DNA from: Clostridiales bacterium
GTDB taxonomy: Bacteria > Bacillota > Clostridia > Christensenellales > QALW01
DNA length: 5,437 nucleotides
Reading direction: 5' to 3'
Assembly (NCBI GenBank): GCA_018376855.1
Contig: JAHAAN010000128.1
Location: 1 to 5,437 of the forward strand
Below, piece after piece: positions 1 through 5,213 of the stretch. A model generated the notes under the pieces. It searched no databases and had not been told where the DNA came from. It saw only the letters and a program-made list of their open reading frames with translations. A program made the position numbers and the translations under genes. Numbering within the stretch: position 1 is the stretch's first letter; each line of letters begins with the position of its first letter.

Positions 1-620
1 GTTCTTCCCGGATGCTTCTGCGGCTGCCTTCTTCCCGCCGCTCGCAATGCAAAGTACAAAAAGCTCAGAAAAAATATGCAGAAAAGCATAAGAATAAAGC
101 CGGAATCCGCTTGGGTATACTGATACACGCGCGTGTAATAATAAAAGATCATAAAAGCGATCGTTCCGACCGCTCCGCTAAGCAACGGCGCACTGAGCTT
201 AAAAGTAAAAATATATAAGACCAACACTGCAATAAACGTTACCAGCATTGCGGCTATCGGTGTATAGAGCGCATGAAAATCCGCATTAACATAGATCATA
301 TTTTCCTTCGCCCACGCTAAAAAGCGCAAAAGCTCCGAAAAACGTTCAGGAAACAGCACCACGAAAAAAATTCCCATAGCAAACAGCATGCAGCTGACCA
401 GCGTTACCGTTCCGTTAAAAAAGATCATCGCCGCCGCCAAGCATGCCGCCAGCGTAACCCCGGCACATGTCGCTATGTCTGCCATATCATAGAGCACAAC
501 TGTCAAAGCCTGCGCAAGGCACAGCGCCATAACAAAGAAAAAAAGCATGTCCAGCAAATACCGCCTCAAGCGCTCCGCACACGTTTCCAAACCGTTGCCC
601 ATTACCGTCGGCTTAAACAT
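1..620 (-). CDS. Polytopic membrane protein, N-terminal part of a probable TgpA-like transglutaminase-family protein (partial)
   Basis: The frame is open from an ATG at 620 through the left edge, 206 complete codons without a stop. The visible part is almost entirely membrane: hydrophobic segments lie at about residues 22-44, 48-68, 70-90, 118-140, 144-163 and 173-195, followed by a basic stretch (RAAGRRQPQKHPGR). Six helices before a soluble region fit the TgpA_N/DUF3488 membrane domain that precedes an extracytoplasmic transglutaminase-like domain. That catalytic domain would lie outside the window, so the name rests on topology and on position as third gene after MoxR and DUF58. The start overlaps the end of the DUF58 gene by 8 nt (ATGTTTAA), and a purine-rich AGGAGGGGG lies upstream with a closer AGGA next to the ATG, suggesting translational coupling. 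Another in-frame ATG at 602 is possible. A different integral membrane protein cannot be excluded. Confidence 0.72.
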   Translation of the reverse strand, partial: MFKPTVMGNGLETCAERLRRYLLDMLFFFVMALCLAQALTVVLYDMADIATCAGVTLAACLAAAMIFFNGTVTLVSCMLFAMGIFFVVLFPERFSELLRFLAWAKENMIYVNADFHALYTPIAAMLVTFIAVLVLYIFTFKLSAPLLSGAVGTIAFMIFYYYTRVYQYTQADSGFILMLFCIFFLSFLYFALRAAGRRQPQKHPGR

Positions 621-1824
621 TTCCTGCTTGTTCCCCCTCCTGATAGAATTCCTCCACGCATTCAAAGAAGAATACCGATGCAGCACACGCCCGTGCTGCA
701 AGCAAGATCTTTTCCCGCACCGCAGAAGAAACCTTCCCATTTATAAACACCGTGGTGTTTGCTTGAAAGACAGGCGCCTGCACATTCCGTTCATACGCTC
801 CGGCATATAAAATCCAAATATCCGCCCGCATACTTATCTCCCTGCCGGATATACAATCCTCCGCGGCAGTCAGGAATATATCTTCCGCCATGCTGCGCTG
901 CTGCTGAAACAATTCCGAGGAATCAAAAAACCAGCTTCTCTCACCGCACAGCACGCGCAACACCGTTTTTTCCTCGCCCAAAGCCGCCGCACAGGAAAGA
1001 AGCTCGCTTGCCGCCAATTCCTCACACTCCCGCGCATCAGCATTCTCTTTGGGAATCTGCTCCACAAAGAAACGAACTTCTCTGCCCGATTGGCATTGCA
1101 GCTGCTTTACATACAACTCCCTGCGGCGCGCACTGGTTTTCCAATCCACTAATTTTAAAGCGTCTCCGAAACGGTACTTTCGATTTTGATCTGTTGTACT
1201 GTCCGTTTCCCAGCCTCCCTGAGTTAAACAGTGCGTTTCCGAAACACTGGCGCCCGCATGAACGCCTTCTGCTGAACAAATGCGCGGAAGCACAGTCAGT
1301 TCAAAAGGCTTTGCGTTCTTTATGCTCCGCACTGCCGTAAAAAGCCCCAACGGATCGGAAATGGAAAAAAAGCAAATCCCGGCCGCATAATGCCCTTTAT
1401 AGCGCGGTGTTAAAGCAATTACACTCGACGGCTCACAGGAACGGCAAAGCGCTGCCCGCACCATACCGTCTGCACTATCACACTCGCCGGTCATATAATA
1501 TACGCGCACACGGGAGAACAAAAACGGCACACCGCACCGCAATGCATACGGCAGTCGGCACACGCTTCCGGAAAGGATGGTTTGAGAACCATTTTGATAT
1601 TCCAAACGAACCAAAGCAAAGGAAAGAAACGCCAAAACCAGCGATACCGCTATAACCGCCGCAAGCATGACCGCTAAATACCACCAGTTTTCATCACCCG
1701 AAAAAAAACCTGTAAAAAAGCAAAACGCTGTCAGCACGCACACAAGCAGACCCCGCCTTTGCCCACTGAAAAACACTGCTTGCTTCGTATAATTTTTTGT
1801 CTTTTCTTTTACGGTGTGTTTCAT
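613..1824 (-). CDS. DUF58 domain-containing protein
   Basis: This 403-residue protein is the usual partner of a MoxR ATPase. Two transmembrane helices sit near the N-terminus (about 25-41 and 48-71), followed by a beta-rich segment with DPLGLF (157-162), which matches the DPFGLF-type motif before the DUF58 core. The core signature is at residues 217-243: YRFGDALKLVDWKTSARRR, then LYVKQLQ, matching the family pattern Y-x-x-GD-x-x-x-x-(I/V)-DWK-x-SAR-x-x-x-L. The C-terminal region (about 250-390) would form the vWA-like fold reported for such proteins; a complete MIDAS metal site was not recognised. The start at 1824 has AAGGA about 7 nt upstream. The gene begins 17 nt after moxR stops and overlaps the next gene, so all three are one transcript. 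In the family the protein is membrane anchored and thought to be handled by MoxR during assembly of envelope or surface complexes; its exact target here is unknown. Confidence 0.93.
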   Translation of the reverse strand: MKHTVKEKTKNYTKQAVFFSGQRRGLLVCVLTAFCFFTGFFSGDENWWYLAVMLAAVIAVSLVLAFLSFALVRLEYQNGSQTILSGSVCRLPYALRCGVPFLFSRVRVYYMTGECDSADGMVRAALCRSCEPSSVIALTPRYKGHYAAGICFFSISDPLGLFTAVRSIKNAKPFELTVLPRICSAEGVHAGASVSETHCLTQGGWETDSTTDQNRKYRFGDALKLVDWKTSARRRELYVKQLQCQSGREVRFFVEQIPKENADARECEELAASELLSCAAALGEEKTVLRVLCGERSWFFDSSELFQQQRSMAEDIFLTAAEDCISGREISMRADIWILYAGAYERNVQAPVFQANTTVFINGKVSSAVREKILLAARACAASVFFFECVEEFYQEGEQAGNV

Positions 1825-1841
1825 ATTTATCCTTTCTCAGT

Positions 1842-2804
1842 CTACAGCATCGGAGGAACCGGAATCTGCGCAAGAATATCTCTTATTACTTTCTCGGAGG
1901 AGATCTGCTTCATTTTTCCCTCCCGATTCAAAATCAAGCGATGCGCCAACACAGGAACTGCAATCGCACGCACATCCTCCGGTGTTACAAAGCTTCCGCC
2001 GTTAATCAATGCAAATGCCTGCGACGCCTTCATAAGATTCAGCCCTGCCCTGGGCGAAGCGCCAAGACTTACATATTTGGCCGCACGGGTAGCGGCTATA
2101 AGTTCGACAATATACTCTTTTATCGCCTCTGAAACAAAAACACCCGCGGCAGCTTGCTGAAGCTCCAGCACATCCAACACCCCCGCAACCGGCTGAAGCG
2201 CTTCAAACGGATCTGCCTGGTCAAACCGGCTAAGCAGTTCGAGCTCCTGCTCCTTGGAAGGATAACCCATACGGACGCGCATCAAAAAACGGTCCAACTG
2301 AGCTTCGGGCAGCGGAAAAGTACCTTCGCTTTCAACCGGATTCTGCGTGGCAAGCACCATAAACGGCTTAGACAGCGGATATGTCGTTCCGTCCACCGTC
2401 ACCTGCCGCTCTTCCATCGCCTCCAATAATGCCGCCTGTGTTTTCGGGGAGGTTCTGTTGATCTCATCAGCCAAAAAAAGCTGGCTCATAATCGGCCCCT
2501 GTTTATACTCACTCTGCCCCGTATGAATGTTATACATAGTGAAGCCCGTTATATCGCCCGGAAGCATATCCGGCGTGCACTGAACTCTCCGAAAACTCAG
2601 CGACAGCGATTTAGCCAAAGAATTAACCAACACGGTCTTTCCGACTCCCGGCACATCCTCCAACAACACATGCCCTCGGCAAAGCAGCGCCGTAAGCAAT
2701 AGGGCAACGGTTGAGCGTTTACAAACCACCACACTTTCAATGTTTTCCGTCAACATCCGAATTTTATTTTCATAAGCCGGCATTTTTTCTTCCGCAATAT
2801 TCAT
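1842..2804 (-). CDS. MoxR-family AAA+ ATPase
   Basis: A 320-residue cytoplasmic ATPase, the usual length for the MoxR family. Counting from the ATG at 2804: Walker A is EDVPGVGKT (49-57), Walker B is LFLADEIN (109-116) within the MoxR signature that continues RTSPKTQAALLEAMEERQV (117-135), sensor 1 is ATQNP (152-156), LDRF (170-173) carries the arginine-finger region, and GASPRA (248-253) is sensor 2. The AAA lid domain fills the C-terminal third. MoxR proteins act as chaperone-like ATPases that mature or insert metal or partner proteins; here the partner is presumably the adjacent DUF58 protein. Start choice: the frame extends to a TTG at 2867, but that codon lies in the -35 box of the promoter. 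The ATG at 2804 has AAGGGA at 9-nt spacing, while an ATG at 2813 sits directly against that site. It is the first gene of the MoxR-DUF58-transglutaminase-like operon. Confidence 0.96.
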   Translation of the reverse strand: MNIAEEKMPAYENKIRMLTENIESVVVCKRSTVALLLTALLCRGHVLLEDVPGVGKTVLVNSLAKSLSLSFRRVQCTPDMLPGDITGFTMYNIHTGQSEYKQGPIMSQLFLADEINRTSPKTQAALLEAMEERQVTVDGTTYPLSKPFMVLATQNPVESEGTFPLPEAQLDRFLMRVRMGYPSKEQELELLSRFDQADPFEALQPVAGVLDVLELQQAAAGVFVSEAIKEYIVELIAATRAAKYVSLGASPRAGLNLMKASQAFALINGGSFVTPEDVRAIAVPVLAHRLILNREGKMKQISSEKVIRDILAQIPVPPML

Positions 2805-2838
2805 CCCAAACATTCCCTTCAAGCAAAGATATGGAATT

Positions 2839-2867
2839 ATTATACAGGATTCCTCCAATTTTTTCAA
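2839..2867 (-). promoter_or_regulatory. SigA-type promoter of the moxR operon
   Basis: Read on the minus strand, TTGAAA (2867-2862) is followed by exactly 17 nt and then TATAAT (2844-2839). Five of six -35 bases and all six -10 bases match the vegetative consensus. Transcription would begin near 2832, giving a leader of roughly 28 nt that contains the AAGGGA ribosome binding site before the ATG at 2804. This placement argues against any moxR start upstream of about 2830. Confidence 0.82.
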
Positions 2868-2951
2868 TGGCTAAGTGATGATAAATTCCAATATAAAACA
2901 AACAACATTCCCAATAATTGAAAAACATTGGAAAAAATCTCCTTACAACTA
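2868..2951. promoter_or_regulatory. AT-rich divergent intergenic region with TTCCAAT-type repeats
   Basis: This stretch between the two divergent -35 boxes holds no gene. It contains TTCCAAT (2886-2892), TTCCCAAT (2908-2915) and the inverted copy ATTGGAA (2927-2933). The last two form an imperfect inverted repeat with an 11-nt centre. A further TCCAAT lies inside the moxR promoter spacer (2854-2859). These could be operator half-sites, but the words are short and the DNA is AT-rich, so chance is a fair explanation. Confidence 0.25.
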
Positions 2952-2980
2952 TTGACAAACAGTTTTTCCCACGCGATAAT
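2952..2980 (+). promoter_or_regulatory. SigA-type promoter of the secreted amidase gene
   Basis: TTGACA (2952-2957, perfect) is separated by 17 nt from GATAAT (2975-2980, five of six). A start near 2987 leaves a leader of about 28 nt that contains the strong AAGGAGGT site at 2998-3005. The promoter is divergent from the moxR promoter, with 84 bp of AT-rich DNA between the two -35 boxes, so the two units could share regulators or supercoiling effects. Confidence 0.82.
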
Positions 2981-3241
2981 ATTAAAAAATAAATGAGAAG
3001 GAGGTAATTTCACAATGAAAAAAATCTGCACTGTCGCTGTTCTGTTCCTCTGCATTGTCATGTTCGGCTCCGGTATAACGGCTTTTGCAGAACCCGGCAG
3101 CAACGCCGCTGCCGAATCCCATGAGGCGCTGCCTGCGGCTGCAGCGGCAGCTTTAACGCAAATCACCTGCGGCGTAATGCAGGATGGCACCTTCGGCGCT
3201 ATGCCCGAAACCCATCAATACAGCGTGTACCTTCAGGGGGC

Positions 3242-3256
3242 AAAGGCATTGCCTTT
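3242..3256 (+). other. Perfect small hairpin one base after the G5 frameshift site
   Basis: AAAGGC (3242-3247), loop ATT and GCCTTT (3251-3256) form a perfect 6-bp stem beginning one nucleotide after the GGGGG run at 3236-3240. It lies in coding sequence (Lys-Gly-Ile-Ala-Phe in the restored frame). It might favour slippage of polymerase or ribosome at the G run, but it is short, and canonical ribosomal stimulators sit 5-8 nt from the slip site. Chance is likely enough that the functional reading is weak. Confidence 0.3.
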
Positions 3257-4021
3257 ATGTCCAGCGGTTCTTCGATCATCTCTTTAGGTCTTTACACTCC
3301 ATCCGGAACGCTGGTCGGCTCGATCGGCACGATGGCGTCCGGCTCCACTGCGAGATACGGCGTGCTGAACACTCCGTCCGGAACAAGCGGTTATTGTACC
3401 ATTCGCGTCAACGGCGCCTGTGGGGATTATACCTTTAATTGCATGACAGGGTTTTCGGTAACCACTTCCGCGGTAAATTCAATTTATCAATGCGGAGGAG
3501 CCGCAGAGTATGCTCAGCGATATGCGCTTACTCCTAACGCTAATTGGCCTGCATACACGGCGGACTGTGCTAACTTTGTTTCGCAGTGCCTGCATGAAGG
3601 CGGCGGTATGCCGATGATTACCGGCGGAACTACCGATCAATACTGGCATTATACCAGTGCGTCAAACCGTTCTCCCTCGTGGACGGGGGCGGATTTCTTT
3701 ATGCGGCATTGGACAAAGGTTCGCCAGAGCAGCTATAACGGCCGCGCCGCTACCGTGCGCATTTACAGCAAGGATTATATTATCAATAATAAAGCAGCGG
3801 TCGGCAGCCTGATCGGCGTTGGTGATGTGGTACAGTATTTAAATGGTAAAGAGGCTTCTCGCGCGTATCATACCACTATTATTTCTCAAAAACTCAGCAC
3901 TACGGAAATAAATTTCTGTGCACATACCACTAACCGAAAAGATGAGGACTGGTTTAATTACATTCAAAATGGGATAAGCTCAGATCAATGGATTGTTGTG
4001 ACTAAAATCAGCAATTTGTAG
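3257..4021 (+). CDS. Amidase_6-type (putative amidase) domain, catalytic part of the frameshifted gene
   Basis: This is the 254-residue open part that carries the enzyme domain. AAEYAQRYALTPNANWPAY (82-100), then DCANFVSQCLHEGGGMPM (103-120) and DQYWHYT (127-133), match the putative amidase domain common in secreted proteins of Firmicutes; C104 would be the nucleophile. AYHTTIIS with H205 supplies the likely catalytic histidine, and CAHTTNRKDEDW (221-232) is the usual third conserved block. The substrate is unknown; cell wall peptide or amide bonds are plausible for this cysteine hydrolase class. The ATG at 3257 is only the first available in-frame methionine. It has no well-placed ribosome binding site and lies inside the PPC-like domain, so it is probably not a natural start, and a product from it would lack the signal peptide. 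Several extra cysteines (C47, C55, C62, C79, C111) are notable for an exported protein. Confidence 0.7.
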   Translation: MSSGSSIISLGLYTPSGTLVGSIGTMASGSTARYGVLNTPSGTSGYCTIRVNGACGDYTFNCMTGFSVTTSAVNSIYQCGGAAEYAQRYALTPNANWPAYTADCANFVSQCLHEGGGMPMITGGTTDQYWHYTSASNRSPSWTGADFFMRHWTKVRQSSYNGRAATVRIYSKDYIINNKAAVGSLIGVGDVVQYLNGKEASRAYHTTIISQKLSTTEINFCAHTTNRKDEDWFNYIQNGISSDQWIVVTKISNL

Positions 4022-4044
4022 CACAATAGAACATAGAATATAAA
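4016..4044 (+). promoter_or_regulatory. Possible secondary promoter for the gene at 4074
   Basis: TTGTAG (4016-4021), overlapping the stop codon of the amidase frame, is followed by 17 nt and TATAAA (4039-4044). The -10 is good (five of six) but the -35 matches only at TTG. It would start transcription near 4051, about 22 nt before the ATG. There is no terminator between the two genes, so the downstream gene can also be reached from the promoter at 2952. Confidence 0.33.
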
Positions 4045-4073
4045 TATCAGAAAACAAGAAAGGAGCTTTCAAC

Positions 4074-4892
4074 ATGAAGAAAAGCAAACGAATCTGGATT
4101 CTTTCCGCAGCGCTGGCAGTTGCCTTGGGCGCATGCACGGTTGTGTACGCAGCAGGCGGTCTTTCCGCAAATGAAGCCGAAGTACCCGCGCAGCTTGAAT
4201 CGGAGCAGGATGCGGTAAAGCTTGAACCGGAGCAGGAAAACGCAAAGCTTCAGCCTATAGCAAAAAGCGGCACCAAAGCCGAAGCCATTCTGAACGATTT
4301 ACTGGCTGAGCGTGAGATGACCGAACGGGAGATCAAGGATTATAATTATACTCCCGACGAGATCAAGAACCTTACCTATGAAGAAGCGCGGGCATTGGAA
4401 AAAGAACTGTATGACGAGCTTTATCCCGGCGGCATTGCCGGCCCTTGGCTGGGAACGGAAGAGCAAATGAAAAAAATTGATCTCTACAATCAGTATCAGA
4501 CTTATGCCGACGCCATTGCTCAAAAAAATGATTTATCAAAAATCCGCTGGGAAAAGCTTTATACCGATGCCTTTGAAATGAAGCTTTTTTCTACCGGTGC
4601 GTTGGAAGATATGACACAAGCCGATATTGAACGGTTACCTAAGACAGCAAATTCTTACGCAAGCCGCTTAGCTTTTGCAGAATTTGCACTTACCGTATTG
4701 GAAGATATTAAAGAGGATGCTATGAGCGGAGATTATCAAAAAGCGCTGGATGTTATTGCTGCTATTAGAACCCATATGAAAAAAGTAACAAACTTCGGCT
4801 ATGGCGATTTTGAACTATATTCACAAGAGGAATACGAAAATCTTTTAGCGCAGTATAAAGCCGGAAAGAGCGCGCTGGAGGTTTTTCCGTAA
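4074..4892 (+). CDS. Exported, mainly helical protein of unknown function
   Basis: I do not recognise this 272-residue family. The ATG at 4074 has AAAGGAG at 8-nt spacing. MKKSKR and a hydrophobic stretch (7-27) form a signal peptide. Cleavage by signal peptidase I near VYA|AGG (25) is likely; LGAC (18-21) is a lipobox-like alternative, but hydrophobic residues continue after the Cys. Residues 31-65 form an acidic, low-complexity linker with a tandem nonapeptide repeat, LESEQDAVK/LEPEQENAK (41-58). Residues 66-270 are rich in Glu, Lys, Ala and Leu with many predicted helices. They hold five copies of a helix-cap-like motif, hydrophobic-[TS]-x-x-[ED]-x-x-x-[LY] (82, 92, 100, 180, 249). A Gly-Pro loop (PGGIAGPWLG, 118-127) splits the helical part. 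No enzymatic motif is visible. It follows the amidase gene by 52 nt and precedes a strong terminator, so it is probably co-transcribed and acts outside the membrane, perhaps with that protein. Confidence 0.85.
   Translation: MKKSKRIWILSAALAVALGACTVVYAAGGLSANEAEVPAQLESEQDAVKLEPEQENAKLQPIAKSGTKAEAILNDLLAEREMTEREIKDYNYTPDEIKNLTYEEARALEKELYDELYPGGIAGPWLGTEEQMKKIDLYNQYQTYADAIAQKNDLSKIRWEKLYTDAFEMKLFSTGALEDMTQADIERLPKTANSYASRLAFAEFALTVLEDIKEDAMSGDYQKALDVIAAIRTHMKKVTNFGYGDFELYSQEEYENLLAQYKAGKSALEVFP
4194..4247 (+). repeat. 27-bp tandem repeat, two units, in frame
   Basis: Units 4194-4220 and 4221-4247 both begin CTTGAA and share GGAGCAGGA; 21 of 27 positions are identical. Each encodes nine residues (LESEQDAVK, LEPEQENAK), and a third start (CTTCAGCCT, LQP) follows. 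The differences keep the charge pattern, so this is a somewhat old duplication in the linker behind the signal peptide. Confidence 0.75.
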
Positions 4893-4918
4893 GGCTAAAT
4901 AATACAAGTAAAGGCTGT

Positions 4919-4946
4919 GCCGCCGGAAATTTCCGGCGGCGTTTTT
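4919..4946 (+). terminator. Intrinsic terminator after the exported-protein gene
   Basis: GCCGCCGGAAA (4919-4929) is followed directly by its perfect complement TTTCCGGCGGC (4930-4940), then GTTTTT and further T-rich DNA. The 22-nt palindrome makes a very stable GC-rich stem whose AAATTT centre supplies the loop. It lies 26 nt after the stop at 4892. The opposite strand has no T tract, so it works only for plus-strand transcription. Confidence 0.9.
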
Positions 4947-5037
4947 AATTTTTATTTATCTTATTCTGTTGTTATAAAAACATCAATTTTGCTCACACTA
5001 AAAACAGCATAAGGTTCGTTTAAGAAAGGAAATTTCA
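4947..5037 (+). other. AT-rich leader region of the small gene, no clear promoter
   Basis: This interval between the terminator and the 48-residue gene should hold its promoter. TATAAA at about 4973 (in TTGTTATAAAAAC) and TAAGGT at 5010 are possible -10 elements, but neither has a good -35 at 16-18 nt. The only firm element is AAAGGA just before the ATG at 5038. No riboswitch-like or gene-like structure was seen. Confidence 0.3.
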
Positions 5038-5184
5038 ATGAAAAAGAAAAAAGTCAAAGAAGCTATTCAGGCATACCACGGAAACAAAGACGACTCGATC
5101 CGCACAGATGTTCTAGGCTCCTATACCGGTGAACCTGCGCAGGAAACCGGAGAAGTGCCTGCACAGGATGCTGACGACCTTTAA
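5038..5184 (+). CDS. 48-residue protein with TDVLGSYTGEP motif and acidic QDADDL tail
   Basis: A short gene starting at ATG 5038 with AAAGGA 7 nt upstream and ending TAA at 5184. The protein begins MKKKKVKEAIQAYHGNKDD, continues SIRTDVLGSYTGEP and ends VPAQDADDL. It has no signal peptide or membrane segment: a basic, probably helical head is joined to an acidic tail with an imperfect internal repeat (GEPAQ, GEVPAQ). From memory, small clostridial proteins with a TDxxGSYTGxP block and a P-x-QDADDL ending are widespread and unnamed; I could not search to confirm this. A good ribosome binding site, ordered motifs and its own terminator support a real gene. It lies between two terminators, so it should be its own transcript, but no clear promoter is seen in 4947-5037. 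Function unknown. Confidence 0.8.
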   Translation: MKKKKVKEAIQAYHGNKDDSIRTDVLGSYTGEPAQETGEVPAQDADDL

Positions 5185-5185
5185 C

Positions 5186-5213
5186 AAAAAAGCGCACTAC
5201 GGTGCGCTTTTTT
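5186..5213. terminator. Bidirectional intrinsic terminator between convergent genes
   Basis: An A6 tract (5186-5191), GCGCAC (5192-5197), loop TACG (5198-5201), GTGCGC (5202-5207) and a T7 tract (5208-5214) form a 12-bp stem including the A-T pairs. Read rightwards, it ends the small gene that stops at 5184. Read leftwards, the T6 complement of the A tract ends the GH32 gene whose stop codon (5215-5213) touches the stem. One element serves both strands. Confidence 0.92.

Larger units (their letters stand above)
3015..4021 (+). pseudogene. Secreted PPC-like/Amidase_6 protein, broken by a frameshift at a G5 tract
   Basis: Two frames together encode one protein. The first (3015-3287 as read) starts at an ATG with AAGGAGGT about 9 nt upstream and opens with a signal peptide, MKKICTVAVLFLCIVMFGSG followed by ITAFA, with cleavage likely after A25 (AFA|EP), then an Ala-rich linker. 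After Q74 (codon 3234-3236) the frame leaves the protein and stops at 3287. One extra G in the run at 3236-3240 would read L-Q-G-G-K-G-I-A-F and join the -1 frame, giving about 335 residues. Merged residues about 67-145 (HQYSVYLQGGKGIAFMSS, LYTPSGTLV, GYCTIRVNGACGDYTFN) resemble a bacterial pre-peptidase C-terminal (PPC) beta-sandwich. About 162-328 is an Amidase_6 domain. The break could be a real mutation, a homopolymer assembly error, or recoding. If it is real, no secreted active enzyme is made. Confidence 0.75.

Noticed and set aside
759..1340. 193-residue plus-strand open frame opposite the DUF58 gene
   Set aside because: It is antisense to a clear family member, rich in Pro, His and Arg as expected of a shadow frame, and has no domain or ribosome binding site.
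2805..2867. Longer moxR reading frame starting at a TTG at 2867
   Set aside because: The TTG is part of the -35 box and the -10 box lies inside the extra codons; the added residues do not look like MoxR, and the ATG at 2804 has a well-placed ribosome binding site.
3236..3256. Canonical programmed -1 ribosomal frameshift signal
   Set aside because: The heptamer in frame is G-GGG-GCA, which does not meet X-XXY-YYZ because the A-site codon cannot re-pair in the -1 frame, and the hairpin is too close and short. Only P-site or polymerase slippage remains possible, so it is kept as an open question rather than a call.
4074..4160. Lipoprotein call for the exported protein from LGAC
   Set aside because: The Cys is followed by more hydrophobic residues (TVVYAAGG) rather than a polar linker, and a signal peptidase I site fits better; noted only as an alternative.
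4299..4523. 74-residue minus-strand frame inside the exported-protein gene
   Set aside because: Lies wholly antisense to a supported gene and shows no motif or start signal.
4947..5037. Riboswitch or small RNA upstream of the 48-residue gene
   Set aside because: The stretch is short and AT-rich with no stable conserved-looking stems apart from the preceding terminator.
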